The position numbers and the translations under genes are program-made. Shown one piece after another: positions 36,692 to 45,329 of a stretch of DNA of 64,000 nt; position 1 is the stretch's first letter, and each line of letters starts with the position of its first letter. The stretch covers positions 62,001 through 126,000 of the forward strand of contig NZ_AUXY01000046.1 of assembly GCF_001625695.1 (NCBI RefSeq), in the 5' to 3' direction. The notes beneath the pieces were generated by a model. It did no database searches. It was not told the DNA's origin and saw only the letters and a program-made list of their open reading frames with translations. The DNA is from Pseudoalteromonas luteoviolacea H33-S (GTDB taxonomy: Bacteria > Pseudomonadota > Gammaproteobacteria > Enterobacterales > Alteromonadaceae).

Positions 36692-37581
36692 CAGACCTCC
36701 TCGACTTGCGCATTGCGCAAGGCATGATAATAAACATCTTCAAGGCGCACCGTACGCTCGCTATACCCAGCCAAAGCTTCACCAGCCATAACAACTCGCG
36801 TACCATAAGGTGTCGCTGTCGCATGGAGTGCATCATCTGGCACAGCTTGCTCGCGTGAAATTTCCTTCTCCCAAATCAGTCCTTTGAGGCTCGCCTTTAA
36901 GCTATCAGGCGTCCCAGCGGCAACGATGCGGCCTTTGGCCATGATAGACAGTCGTGTACATAAGTTTTCAATGTCTTCAACGATATGCGTCGATAAAAGT
37001 ACGACTGCATCAGAGCCAATATCAGCAAGAATACGATGAAAACGACTTCTTTCTGCCGGATCTAAACCCGCAGTTGGTTCATCAACAATGAGTAAACGAG
37101 GTTCACCGATAAGCGCAACGGCAATGCCAAAACGACGCAACATACCACCTGAATAGGTAGCAACAGCCCTGTGTGCATCACGCTCCAAATTAACACGCTC
37201 AAGCAAGTATTCGACTTCTTGCTTACGCACCTTTTTATCCGTGCGACCCTTTAACCAAGCAAAACGCTCAAGTAAATCGCGTCCAGATACATTTGGATAT
37301 GCACCAATTTGCTGAGGCAAATAGCCGAGTTTAAAACGCAAACTATCTGGATCTGCTAATGCATCGATACCGTCAAGAGTAATTGAACCTGAGTCTGGCT
37401 GCTGCAAAGAAGCCAGTGTACGCATCAAGGTACTTTTCCCAGCGCCATTAGGCCCGAGTAACCCATACAATCCAGGCATCACTTCAAGGTTAACGCCATT
37501 TAGCGCACTGACACCGCCTTTATAAGTCTTCCTTAGCCCTTTCACTACCAGACCACGTTTGCTCACTTGTTGTTCAGTCAT
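36691..37581 (-). CDS. ABC transporter ATPase (ABC-2 type)
   Basis: The 296-residue protein carries Walker A GPNGAGKST, Q-loop LPQQIGAYPN, signature YSGGMLRRFG, Walker B LLIVDEPTAGLD and the switch His in LLSTHIVED, and has the roughly 80-residue C-terminal extension common in ABC-2 exporters of the CcmA/NatA group. The stop shares a base with the start of the large permease gene, showing a fixed partnership. It begins about 100 bp downstream of the TonB receptor gene. It probably powers the adjacent permease in handling the siderophore; direction of transport is not evident. Confidence 0.92.
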   Translation of the reverse strand: MTEQQVSKRGLVVKGLRKTYKGGVSALNGVNLEVMPGLYGLLGPNGAGKSTLMRTLASLQQPDSGSITLDGIDALADPDSLRFKLGYLPQQIGAYPNVSGRDLLERFAWLKGRTDKKVRKQEVEYLLERVNLERDAHRAVATYSGGMLRRFGIAVALIGEPRLLIVDEPTAGLDPAERSRFHRILADIGSDAVVLLSTHIVEDIENLCTRLSIMAKGRIVAAGTPDSLKASLKGLIWEKEISREQAVPDDALHATATPYGTRVVMAGEALAGYSERTVRLEDVYYHALRNAQVEEV

Positions 37582-37685
37582 GTCTTGTCACTCATTCCTT
37601 TCTAATATTGTCTAAAAAGAACGCATGACCCAATGAGCAACGCGTTCCTTACTGCATCGATTTTTACACCATCACGTCGGCTGCT

Positions 37686-40082
37686 TTACCAATCTAATTG
37701 GAAGCCAACACCTATCGTGCGCGGCTCACCGATGCTGCCATAAGCGCCGGGCAGGCCAAAGTCTCTACCGTCTTGGACAAAGATTTCATAATCATCATCA
37801 AGCAGGTTATTACCCCAAACATAGGCTCTCCAATCATCTTGCTGGTAGCCGATCCGGCCACTCAAAAGGCTACGATCGCGGATTTTGGTGATTTCAGGGG
37901 CATCAATGCGAGAATATGTTTTATCGGTATAGCTGTAAGTCATAGAGACAAAAAAGCCATTATCGTTTTGATATAAACCACCTAAATTTGCGGTAAACTC
38001 AGGGGCTTGAGAAAAGGACATCCCCGCCAGATCAATACCTTTCGTAACGAACTCTTTGAATTCAGTATCAATAAAACCAAAGTTTGCGAATAGATTTAAA
38101 TCAGCGGTTGCCTGATACTCAATTTCAAATTCGGCACCACTGACTTTTGATTTACCAGCATTAACCACCGCGTCATCAAAACCCGGTAAGCCACCTGGTA
38201 AGGTAATAGTGACTTGTTGATCTGACCAATCAAAATAGAACAAATTAGCATTCAATAACAATTTGCCGTCAAGGAGCTGGTTGCGCATAAAGAGTTCATA
38301 GTTATCAATGTACTCTTCTCCGTATGGCGTCGCTTCTCCAAGGAACATCGCAAAAGAAATACCACCGGCTTGAAACCCTCGACTGTAACTGGCACCGACT
38401 CGAGTAATGTCACTGACATCGTGAGCGACTGTAAAAGATGGGATAAATTGGCTGAAAGACTCAGAAGCGGTCTGATCACTGACAAAGCCATTGTCCTTAA
38501 AATCTTTTGTTGTGCGCTCTTCTTTGTTAAAACGCGCGCCAAATTTAAATTCCCAATCTTCGATAGGTTGCCAATTTAGTTGGCCGAACAAGGCTTGCTG
38601 TTCAATGATTTCTGTACTTTCAACAGTGTTGTTAAATGGCACAACTCCGCCTTGCCCGTCAGGAAAAACACCAGCTCCGGTGAAGCCATTGTTATAATCT
38701 CCATCAGAGTAAAATAAACCGACTAAGGCAGAAAACTGCTCTCCTTCATAATTAAAGCGAAACTCTTGGCTGAACAGCTCTTCATTCATAAAGCCGTCAA
38801 CACCTAACAGGTCAAAAGCAGTGTGATCTCCCTCAAAACGCTGCTCAACACCAAAATCATTGAATCCTGTAACCGAGGTAAAACGAAGCTTATCGCTTAT
38901 TTGCCAACTGGCCTCTAAAGAAAATAAATCAAAGTCAGAAGGGAAGTCACCTTCAATATTGTAGACTTGTTCACCATGAAAAATATCGCCGTCAGGTAAA
39001 GCCGCCACAAAAGGCGTTGCATTGGTGTCTGATTTATTATGCATATACGTGAAATCAAACACCAAATCCTCATCACCACGAGGCTGCCAACGAACTGCCA
39101 AACGAATTGTTTCCTCATCTTCGTTCTGAATATCCTCACGGCCAGTGGTTGTATTGATCACATCACCATCAGATTGACGTGTTTCGACCACGACTCTTGC
39201 AGCTAGTGTGTCTTCGGATAATACAAAATTTTGCATCAGTGCTAGGCGCATGGTATCAAACTGCCCGGCTTCTGCTCGCACCGCACCTTCATAGCCATAA
39301 AAATCAGGACGATTGTAATTAATATAAACAGAGCCAATCAGTGCATTTGGCCCTTGTAATGAAGACTGCGGCCCACGTAGCACCTCAGCAGAAGTTGCAT
39401 CAAACAGCGATGGTTTGACATAGTTACCAGCAGACACGCCCATGGCAACTTGGTTTATCAGAATGGATGCCAGCGCATTTGATCTATTCAAGGAGCCTGC
39501 AATGCCATCCGTATTTACACCTCGAATGCTATATGCACCAGAAATCGAGCTGCCTATTGAAACATTTGCGGTACGATCAAAGGCATCTTCAACATTATAA
39601 ATGACTTGGTCTTTAATTTGGTCTTCACCAAAATACCCAACGCTAGATGCGATCTCCTGTCGTGTTTCACCTGTTTTACTGCCCACGACGACGATTTGCT
39701 CAATCTTACTCGCCTCAGGCTTGCTGCTCGGCACGTCCGCCTCTAGTATAAAATCACCCGAAGCGGTTTGAGCAATGCGTAAATCATTACTCGCAGCTAA
39801 TTGTACTAACGCTTGTTGTGCTGTGAAATTCCCTGAAACAATTGCGCTTTTATATTGGCTAATGTCGTCAACTTGCACTACAACCTGTTGCCCGGTTATT
39901 ACCGTAAAATCTCGCAGCGCCTTCATCAATGGCTGAGCCTGAATCTCAAATCGATAAGTCGCGCTGCCATCAACTGCGCCTTGGCCCATTGCAACTGGCG
40001 CGGTGATTAAAGCAGGCACAAACGCCAATGAACACAATAAATTAATGCGATTATTTTTCTTTCGGTATTCCATGCATACCAT
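37686..40082 (-). CDS. TonB-dependent siderophore receptor with STN signalling domain (FecA/FpvA type)
   Basis: About 798 residues: signal peptide (LLCSLAFVPALITAPVAMG), then a Secretin/TonB N-terminal domain (about 30-105, FEIQAQPLMKALRDFTVITG and ...SNDLRI), the TonB box region EQIVVVGSK, a plug (to about 245; VLRGPQSSLQGPNALIG) and a 22-strand barrel ending in the aromatic GVGFQLDW. The STN domain talks to a FecR-type sensor, matching the fecR-like and ECF sigma genes just upstream. It should import the ferric siderophore made by the neighbouring assembly line. ATG at 40097 lacks a ribosome site, while ATG at 40082 has GGAG 9 nt upstream, so the shorter start is chosen. Confidence 0.92.
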   Translation of the reverse strand: MVCMEYRKKNNRINLLCSLAFVPALITAPVAMGQGAVDGSATYRFEIQAQPLMKALRDFTVITGQQVVVQVDDISQYKSAIVSGNFTAQQALVQLAASNDLRIAQTASGDFILEADVPSSKPEASKIEQIVVVGSKTGETRQEIASSVGYFGEDQIKDQVIYNVEDAFDRTANVSIGSSISGAYSIRGVNTDGIAGSLNRSNALASILINQVAMGVSAGNYVKPSLFDATSAEVLRGPQSSLQGPNALIGSVYINYNRPDFYGYEGAVRAEAGQFDTMRLALMQNFVLSEDTLAARVVVETRQSDGDVINTTTGREDIQNEDEETIRLAVRWQPRGDEDLVFDFTYMHNKSDTNATPFVAALPDGDIFHGEQVYNIEGDFPSDFDLFSLEASWQISDKLRFTSVTGFNDFGVEQRFEGDHTAFDLLGVDGFMNEELFSQEFRFNYEGEQFSALVGLFYSDGDYNNGFTGAGVFPDGQGGVVPFNNTVESTEIIEQQALFGQLNWQPIEDWEFKFGARFNKEERTTKDFKDNGFVSDQTASESFSQFIPSFTVAHDVSDITRVGASYSRGFQAGGISFAMFLGEATPYGEEYIDNYELFMRNQLLDGKLLLNANLFYFDWSDQQVTITLPGGLPGFDDAVVNAGKSKVSGAEFEIEYQATADLNLFANFGFIDTEFKEFVTKGIDLAGMSFSQAPEFTANLGGLYQNDNGFFVSMTYSYTDKTYSRIDAPEITKIRDRSLLSGRIGYQQDDWRAYVWGNNLLDDDYEIFVQDGRDFGLPGAYGSIGEPRTIGVGFQLDW

Positions 40083-40199
40083 GCTTGATGTCTCCATTCA
40101 GTGTTAGACTCCGGTGACAAACTCACCGGTTCTTAGCTAGGTAGACAATTAAGCTGGCTGTACCCGTAAAAAATTAATCAAAAAAATAAAATAAACTTT

Positions 40200-41243
40200 C
40201 TAGAGAGGTCTTTGAGGCGTTTCAGAACGCAGTACCAATGTATTGCGACCTTCTACATCACCACTTAAGCGGTAACTTTGCATAATAGCTCGCAGGGCAT
40301 CATCCCCTTTATTCAGAATGAATGTACCTGAAACTGGGCGTTCCCCATCATAAATATAGCGGGTGTCCAATAGATAAGAAGTATAAGGTTGCAGGACTTC
40401 AAGTGCTTCAATCAACGGCCTCTGCTCAAACACAATGATGCCGTCTCGCCATGCGCCTATCTCGGCCAAAGGTCTGGTTTTGACCTCACTGAGCTTGCCA
40501 TCTGTGACCCTTACAACATCAGACTCACCTAGTTGTTTGGTCACATTGTGATTTGTGTCACTCACACCAACCGCACCACTTAATACTTCAATTTCTACCG
40601 CTTGATGGTCCAGTTTGCTCACCACAAACTGCGTACCGAGTACCGTTGCAACTGCACTGTCACTGGTCACTGTAAAAGGCCGGTTCGGATCGGGCTGCAC
40701 ACTAAACAGCGCTTTACCACTGAGCAAAGAGACATGTCGACTTGAGTCCGTCATTGAGACTTTAAGATCAGTACTCCAATCTAACCAAACCTCAGTGCCA
40801 TCTTCTAGCTCAACAGTTTGCTGTTGTCCCCATGCAGTTTGATAGTGTTTAGTCGACACTTTGGGCTTACTAGTCGGAGTAACCACCTTAACGACTGAAG
40901 GCTGAATGGGAGTAGGGGCTTGCTCATCGACACTGACATACAAGAGCGTCGATAAAGCCATAGCGATACCTAGAGGAGGAATAAGTTTAAGAGGTGCTTC
41001 TGCAAAACGCTCCAATCTCAATTGAATGGCGAGCTTAATTTTATCAAAAAGAGATAAAGACACATGCTCTACCAGACCCAAGATCGCCCAATCAGCCTCC
41101 GCCTTTGCTGCTGCTTGTTCATGCATGGGTGACTGCTTTCGCCAAGCATCCAACTGTGATCTACTTTTTGGGTCATCGTAAACTGCGACCACTAAGTCAA
41201 ACGCTTCTCTTAATAGGCGCTTGTCAGGCTGTTGGTTATTCAC
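40200..41243 (-). CDS. FecR-family anti-sigma/sensor protein
   Basis: About 347 residues. The N-terminal cytoplasmic part has the Trp-containing anti-sigma motif (AFDLVVAVYDDPKSRSQLDAW). A single membrane segment lies near PLKLIPPLGIAMALSTLLYV, and the periplasmic FecR domain contains YQTAWGQQQTVELEDGTEVW and LLSGKALFSV, typical of the family. The C-terminal STN-like stretch (LLDTRYIYDGERPVSGTFIL) should meet the receptor's signalling domain. It would relay occupancy of the TonB receptor to the ECF sigma factor. A TTG at 41294 would add 17 residues; GTG at 41243 preceded by GAGGAA is better supported. Confidence 0.9.
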   Translation of the reverse strand: MNNQQPDKRLLREAFDLVVAVYDDPKSRSQLDAWRKQSPMHEQAAAKAEADWAILGLVEHVSLSLFDKIKLAIQLRLERFAEAPLKLIPPLGIAMALSTLLYVSVDEQAPTPIQPSVVKVVTPTSKPKVSTKHYQTAWGQQQTVELEDGTEVWLDWSTDLKVSMTDSSRHVSLLSGKALFSVQPDPNRPFTVTSDSAVATVLGTQFVVSKLDHQAVEIEVLSGAVGVSDTNHNVTKQLGESDVVRVTDGKLSEVKTRPLAEIGAWRDGIIVFEQRPLIEALEVLQPYTSYLLDTRYIYDGERPVSGTFILNKGDDALRAIMQSYRLSGDVEGRNTLVLRSETPQRPL

Positions 41244-41341
41244 AGCTTGTTCCTCAATTAACGTATCGTGTCCTATGAAGCCCAAAGGCTTCAATGTCTT
41301 CCTATTATAGAATACACGTCACGCGTAAAAAACCGTAATAT

Positions 41342-41872
41342 TTAGTCATAAAGGCATGTGAAACAATGAGAAAGTGCTTTTTTTACGTGTTTCTCCACAG
41401 TGGAAAGGCTGACTCCTAGCTGCTGGGCGATGTCTTTTTGGCTGATCCCATGAAGTCTATACATGGTAAAGATTTGACGCGTTAGTATCGGTAAGTCCTG
41501 AATAGCTTGATTAACTTTTATAACATTCTCCCCAGATTCTGCGATGGTCTCTGGGGTGCGCTCATCCCGCTCATCCATCATTGGTGCGATCAAAACATTT
41601 AATTCAGCTCTCGTGCGCTCAGAGCGCTGCAGGTTAAACGCTGCATTTTTAGCGGCTCGATATAAAAACGCTCGAACATCTTCAATGGGAGGATTTGGAT
41701 CACGCTTTAGCAGGTTTTCTGCGACGGATTGGAAAATGTCAGCAGCCGTATCGGCACAGCCCACACGTCTGGTCAGGAAGCGATTAACTTCCAGTCGATA
41801 TCGTTCGATTGACCCTGTGAGCGACTCAACATGGGACTTCAAGGATTTTTTACTCTTTACAGACAAATACAT
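41342..41872 (-). CDS. ECF sigma factor, FecI type
   Basis: About 176 residues with sigma region 2 (FLTRRVGCADTAADIFQSVAENLL...DVRAFLYRAAKNAAFN) and region 4 (ILTRQIFTMYRLHGISQKDI followed by AQQLGVSLSTVEKHVKKAL), as in FecI-like iron-starvation sigma factors. A longer frame starts with TTG at 41935, but ATG at 41872 gives the usual N-terminus (MYLSVKSKK). With the FecR-like and TonB-receptor genes it forms the classic three-component cell-surface signalling set that switches on siderophore uptake genes when iron is scarce and ligand present. A Fur-box-like sequence lies about 95 bp upstream. Confidence 0.92.
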   Translation of the reverse strand: MYLSVKSKKSLKSHVESLTGSIERYRLEVNRFLTRRVGCADTAADIFQSVAENLLKRDPNPPIEDVRAFLYRAAKNAAFNLQRSERTRAELNVLIAPMMDERDERTPETIAESGENVIKVNQAIQDLPILTRQIFTMYRLHGISQKDIAQQLGVSLSTVEKHVKKALSHCFTCLYD

Positions 41873-41965
41873 TATAAGTTCTTGATAAAAGGTTGTTGAA
41901 CAAAATACTACTGACTGAAAACGACAACTGAACAAACTATGTTATTCAGTACCCATGACACTATC

Positions 41966-41984
41966 ACGAATAAAAATCATTCTC
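41966..41984 (-). promoter_or_regulatory. Candidate Fur box upstream of the ECF sigma gene
   Basis: The 19-mer ACGAATAAAAATCATTCTC matches the Fur consensus GATAATGATAATCATTATC at 13 positions, with a well-conserved AATCATTCTC half. It lies between the sigma gene and the haloperoxidase-like gene, upstream of the sigma gene start. Regulation by ferric Fur is expected for this locus but not proven. Confidence 0.45.
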
Positions 41985-42151
41985 AATAAAAACCAGACCA
42001 ATATCAGGAACTAAAATCACCCCCTTTAGTTTGCAACCACTTACAAACCACATAAGTTACGAATTAAAAGTAGTAAACACAATTAAATAAGCGCCAATCA
42101 AACATGTGAGGTGCTCACAACGTTAGATCAGCGCTCATTGATTTTCTATCA

Positions 42152-42185
42152 TTAATCGCCGTGGAGTTTAACCACCAGCGATTAA
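42152..42185 (-). terminator. Hairpin at the 3' end of the haloperoxidase-like gene
   Basis: TTAATCGC (42152-42159) pairs with GCGATTAA (42178-42185), and an inner GTGG/CCAC pair extends the stem. It lies immediately beyond the stop codon. A T-run is absent, so terminator function is only suggested by position. Confidence 0.4.
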
Positions 42186-42186
42186 A

Positions 42187-43776
42187 TTAGCTTTCATCTT
42201 CGTCATCATCATCTTTATCTGACGGCTTTGTAAACTTAAAGCGCTCTGGCAAGGTGTCTAGGTCTCGACCTTTACTCGGCGCTCTCAGCTCAGCAGTACC
42301 GTTTACTAACTTTGTCATATAGTCGTGTGCTAGGTTTCCAAACATAGGACAAAACTCAGCACTTTCATCAACAGCTGCTTGGAAGTGTACGCCACCCCAT
42401 ACACGGCTTTGCCCGCATTCTTCTGCAAATTTAGACCATGTATTGTAGGTGATTAGTGTGTCTTTCGCTGGTGTCACACCCGGCTCAATACGTGATTTAC
42501 CTGCAGGGTAAGTCAAGTTAAACGTCATGTTATCATCGCCAAAATACAGCCTTGCTGCTTGTGCATGCGCATAACAAAAGCAAGTCGATGCAGACGGATA
42601 TTCTGGATGGTCGGCCTCTTCAAGGTAGCTCTTCCAGTCTCTGCCTTTCATGGTAACCGTGCCCTTACCTGGACCGCCCCATGCCTCTACAACATTATCT
42701 TTAAATAGCTTTTGAATTGCACTGAAAGGTCTTACAGCGTCATATCTGTATTTCTCTTGCCAAACAAAAATACCCGCATCAAATGTTGCCATATTGACCA
42801 CAAATTCAAATTGCATGAAGTCGAGAAGCGGTAAGTTTCTCGCGGTCGTATTTGATGCAACAGAGTAAGATAATGAACTGAATTTATCGTCGAATAACTC
42901 AGCTTTAAGCTTAAGCTCATCAGTTAAGTTTGCCGATACTTCTAGTACTTCTTTCGCTTGCTGACGATATGCTTTGCGATTACGGTGGTTACTATTGTGC
43001 GGAGGCGGCATTTCAAAATCACGCGGATCTTCATATGAGTAAGGTTCTGCCAATGCAAATTGTGGAGTTACAAACTGTTGGATCTTGTACAAGCCCAACC
43101 CTTTGCGCTGCATATCTGGCTGCCAACGTGACGGGTTTTTCAATTTATACGCCGTATTGACTGGCTTGTAGTTTGTATAATCCGCATAAGGCGTTGGGTT
43201 AAATGTTCTGCCGACATCACCATATTGATTCATACCATCGTTAAGGCGGCCTGCGACAACCGCTTTACCAGCCACATTACCTAAACCAATCGGTGTGGTG
43301 ATATCTGTACTGTTGTTGTCTGGGTCAAGGCCAACATCAAGCAATAGCTTACGCCAAGTTGGCTTGTACGTTGGCATGTAGCTATTGAGTACATGATATG
43401 ACGCATAAAACACGGCAATATTGATATTTCTGTTTGTTGCCTCACTTTGCGGTCTGCGGCCTAAGTGCGAATAGACACCAACCGCAGTTGGGTGATAAGC
43501 AGCGGTGGCATCGTACCACGCGTTTGTTAGCAAAATTGCATAACGAAATACCAGTGATGCATCACCATAATTTGCCGATACGTGCTCGCGCAGAGCTGGC
43601 AGACTACCAAAACCAACAACATCCAATGCCGCATTGTCGACATCAAAATCAAAGTCTTGCTTTACTTGCGCCACACTGTGCATTGAGCAAAATAGAACAG
43701 ACACTAATAATCCGACTTGGCAGATGTTTTTTCGTATTTGATAAATCATGTGTCTAATCGAAAGATACATTTTCAT
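42187..43776 (-). CDS. Secreted vanadium-haloperoxidase/PAP2-like protein
   Basis: The 529-residue protein has an N-terminal signal peptide (VGLLVSVLFCSMHSVAQ). The vanadate/phosphate site is recognisable: WQEKYRYDAVRPFS gives K-x6-RP, HPEYPSASTCFCYAHAQAA corresponds to the PSGH block, and QSRVWGGVHFQAAVD gives the Arg and the His that binds vanadium. The usual acid-base His of PSGH is replaced (PSAS), so either catalysis differs or another residue serves. Such enzymes oxidise bromide or chloride with peroxide and halogenate aromatics; relatives are acid phosphatases. A charged acidic tail (DKDDDDEDES) ends the protein. AAGGAA precedes the ATG. It sits between pchB and the ECF sigma gene inside the siderophore locus, so halogenation of the phenolic product is conceivable. 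Confidence 0.75.
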   Translation of the reverse strand: MKMYLSIRHMIYQIRKNICQVGLLVSVLFCSMHSVAQVKQDFDFDVDNAALDVVGFGSLPALREHVSANYGDASLVFRYAILLTNAWYDATAAYHPTAVGVYSHLGRRPQSEATNRNINIAVFYASYHVLNSYMPTYKPTWRKLLLDVGLDPDNNSTDITTPIGLGNVAGKAVVAGRLNDGMNQYGDVGRTFNPTPYADYTNYKPVNTAYKLKNPSRWQPDMQRKGLGLYKIQQFVTPQFALAEPYSYEDPRDFEMPPPHNSNHRNRKAYRQQAKEVLEVSANLTDELKLKAELFDDKFSSLSYSVASNTTARNLPLLDFMQFEFVVNMATFDAGIFVWQEKYRYDAVRPFSAIQKLFKDNVVEAWGGPGKGTVTMKGRDWKSYLEEADHPEYPSASTCFCYAHAQAARLYFGDDNMTFNLTYPAGKSRIEPGVTPAKDTLITYNTWSKFAEECGQSRVWGGVHFQAAVDESAEFCPMFGNLAHDYMTKLVNGTAELRAPSKGRDLDTLPERFKFTKPSDKDDDDEDES

Positions 43777-43879
43777 TTTCTTAAATTTCCTTGTACAAGT
43801 AGGAACCAGAAAAATACAGCACTGAGCTACACATTAAGCTCAGTACTGCTATCACTGGCATATGCAAAAAATTGAGCGG

Positions 43880-44206
43880 TTAATCCTCATCAACAGGTAA
43901 CCCATGCTTAGCTCGCCAATGCTGAGTTTGCTGGCTGATAAACCACTGAATAATTCCGTGGTACAACGACTCAATATAATCAGCTGGCAACTGGTGTTGC
44001 TCAGCCCATTGACGCCTTTCCAACAACATGGCGGCAACCCGCTCTGGTGCAGGAATACTGGCTTGGTTTGGTTTAAAACGCGCAGCGGACAACACATATT
44101 CCATGCGTTCTCCCAACAGTTTGATGATCTCTTGATCAATGGAATCAATGCCGTGACGGATGTCCGTCAGGTTTTCACAGTCTGATGGACGCTTCATAGA
44201 TTTCAC
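43880..44206 (-). CDS. pchB: Isochorismate pyruvate lyase (salicylate synthesis)
   Basis: The 108-residue protein closely resembles Pseudomonas PchB along its full length (ARFK...SIPAPERVAAML). Active-site positions are preserved: Arg17, Arg34 and Lys45 correspond to Arg14, Arg31 and Lys42 of PchB, and a late Gln (SQQTQHW) lines the pocket. It belongs to the AroQ chorismate mutase fold and converts isochorismate to salicylate plus pyruvate. GTG at 44206 has AAGGA 7 bp upstream and is chosen over the ATG at 44197. Presence inside an NRPS/PKS locus with Fec-type uptake genes shows that salicylate is the probable starter. An isochorismate synthase (pchA) and a salicylate-AMP ligase (pchD) are not in the window and would be expected to the right. 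Confidence 0.9.
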   Translation of the reverse strand: MKSMKRPSDCENLTDIRHGIDSIDQEIIKLLGERMEYVLSAARFKPNQASIPAPERVAAMLLERRQWAEQHQLPADYIESLYHGIIQWFISQQTQHWRAKHGLPVDED

Positions 44207-44379
44207 AAAATTATCCTTCTTTTCTAATCATTGTTGTTTCTCGGTGCCCCATGCATACGCAGATCCGTATGCCCATTTTTTGCTTGCCTCTTTTGACCAA
44301 ATTCACCAGTTTCATTAATGAAAACACCTGCAACGACGCGACCCGTAAAATTTGCCCAAAAATTTTCCTAAAAATCTCA

Positions 44380-45147
44380 TCACTGCGCCCTAAGCTGTGC
44401 TTGAAGCACTTCAGAAATGTAACTAAGTAGCGCAGCGCGACTAGTCTCATTTAGATAAAAGTGATCGCCTGCAAATAATGTTCGATTAAAATAGCCACTC
44501 GTTTCATTGCGCCAAACGTCAAGCTCAGCCACACCAAACTCGGGCTCATCCTCACCACCAAAAGCATGAATAGGGCAATCAAGAGGCGCTTCGGATACAT
44601 AGCTGTAAACATCTGTGATGGCAAAGTCGGCACGAATGACTGGCATAAACAGTGCCATCAATTGGGCTTCTTGCAACACGGTTTCAGAGGTGCCACCTGC
44701 ATAATGTGTGCGTAACACATCAACAAATTGCGTATCTGGCAAGGTATGATAAAAAGGCCGAGATAGCGGCAAACTCGGTGCGCGGCGCCCGGACACCATC
44801 AGTATTTGTGGCATTGGTCCACCGCGTCGACGTAAGGCCCGCGTCAATTCAAATGCCAATAACGACCCCATACTGTGGCCAAAAAAAGCAAATGGTTTAT
44901 CCAAATAGTCACTCAGACCATCAGCCAGCGCGTCGGCAGCTTGATAGGCATCATCAAAACATGCTTCACCAATTCGCATTTCTCTTCCCGGTAACCTTAT
45001 CGGGCGTACCTCAATATCCGAAGGTAATTGCTGCGCCCAACCTCGAAAGGCCAATGTGCCGCCACCTGCGGCGGGAAAGCAGAATAACCTCATTTTTGCT
45101 TGCGGGTTCTCTGTTCCACCAACCCATAATGATGCTTCGTGGCTCAT
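44380..45147 (-). CDS. Type II thioesterase of the siderophore assembly line
   Basis: The 255-residue alpha/beta-hydrolase has the editing-thioesterase sequence pattern: KMRLFCFPAAGGGTLAFRGW with the oxyanion FPAAGG, the nucleophile elbow FFGHSMGSLLAFEL (Ser in GHSMG), and the late Asp/His region (FGGEDEPEFGV and FAGDHFYLNE). Stand-alone enzymes of this kind (PchC, YbtT) hydrolyse misprimed or stalled acyl groups from carrier domains. AAGGAG is placed before the ATG. It is separated from the megasynthases by a hairpin of terminator type and so may have its own promoter in the 180-bp gap. Right context and motif make the assignment strong. Confidence 0.92.
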   Translation of the reverse strand: MSHEASLWVGGTENPQAKMRLFCFPAAGGGTLAFRGWAQQLPSDIEVRPIRLPGREMRIGEACFDDAYQAADALADGLSDYLDKPFAFFGHSMGSLLAFELTRALRRRGGPMPQILMVSGRRAPSLPLSRPFYHTLPDTQFVDVLRTHYAGGTSETVLQEAQLMALFMPVIRADFAITDVYSYVSEAPLDCPIHAFGGEDEPEFGVAELDVWRNETSGYFNRTLFAGDHFYLNETSRAALLSYISEVLQAQLRAQ

Positions 45148-45288
45148 GTTGCGCTCCTTGTAAGCGTTAATTTTTAAAACATTTATAAATTGCCAACTTC
45201 ACCCAATGGTGAACTAGCAAACAGTGAAAATGAACTTAGCTTAGGCATCACTTCTCACATCACCTCAATGTGCTTTTAAACTAAATTC

Positions 45289-45306
45289 GGCCCCGAGTGC
45301 GGGGCC
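45289..45306 (-). terminator. Hairpin terminator after the megasynthase genes
   Basis: GGCCCC and GGGGCC flank a six-base loop 24 bp beyond the stop of the last NRPS gene; on the minus strand it is followed by a moderately T-rich GAATTTAGTTT. It probably ends the megasynthase transcript, perhaps leakily. Confidence 0.6.
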
Positions 45307-45329
45307 TTAGGTGCCAATCATGGCTTTGT

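Noticed and set aside
33271..36839. Several plus-strand open frames of 60-154 codons opposite the large permease gene
   Set aside because: They are antisense shadows of a well-supported coding frame, lack recognisable domains and have no ribosome sites.
44253..44272. Hairpin GCATACG/CGTATGC followed by a T-run on the plus strand
   Set aside because: It has terminator form only for plus-strand transcripts, but both neighbouring genes are on the minus strand; no plus-strand gene ends there.
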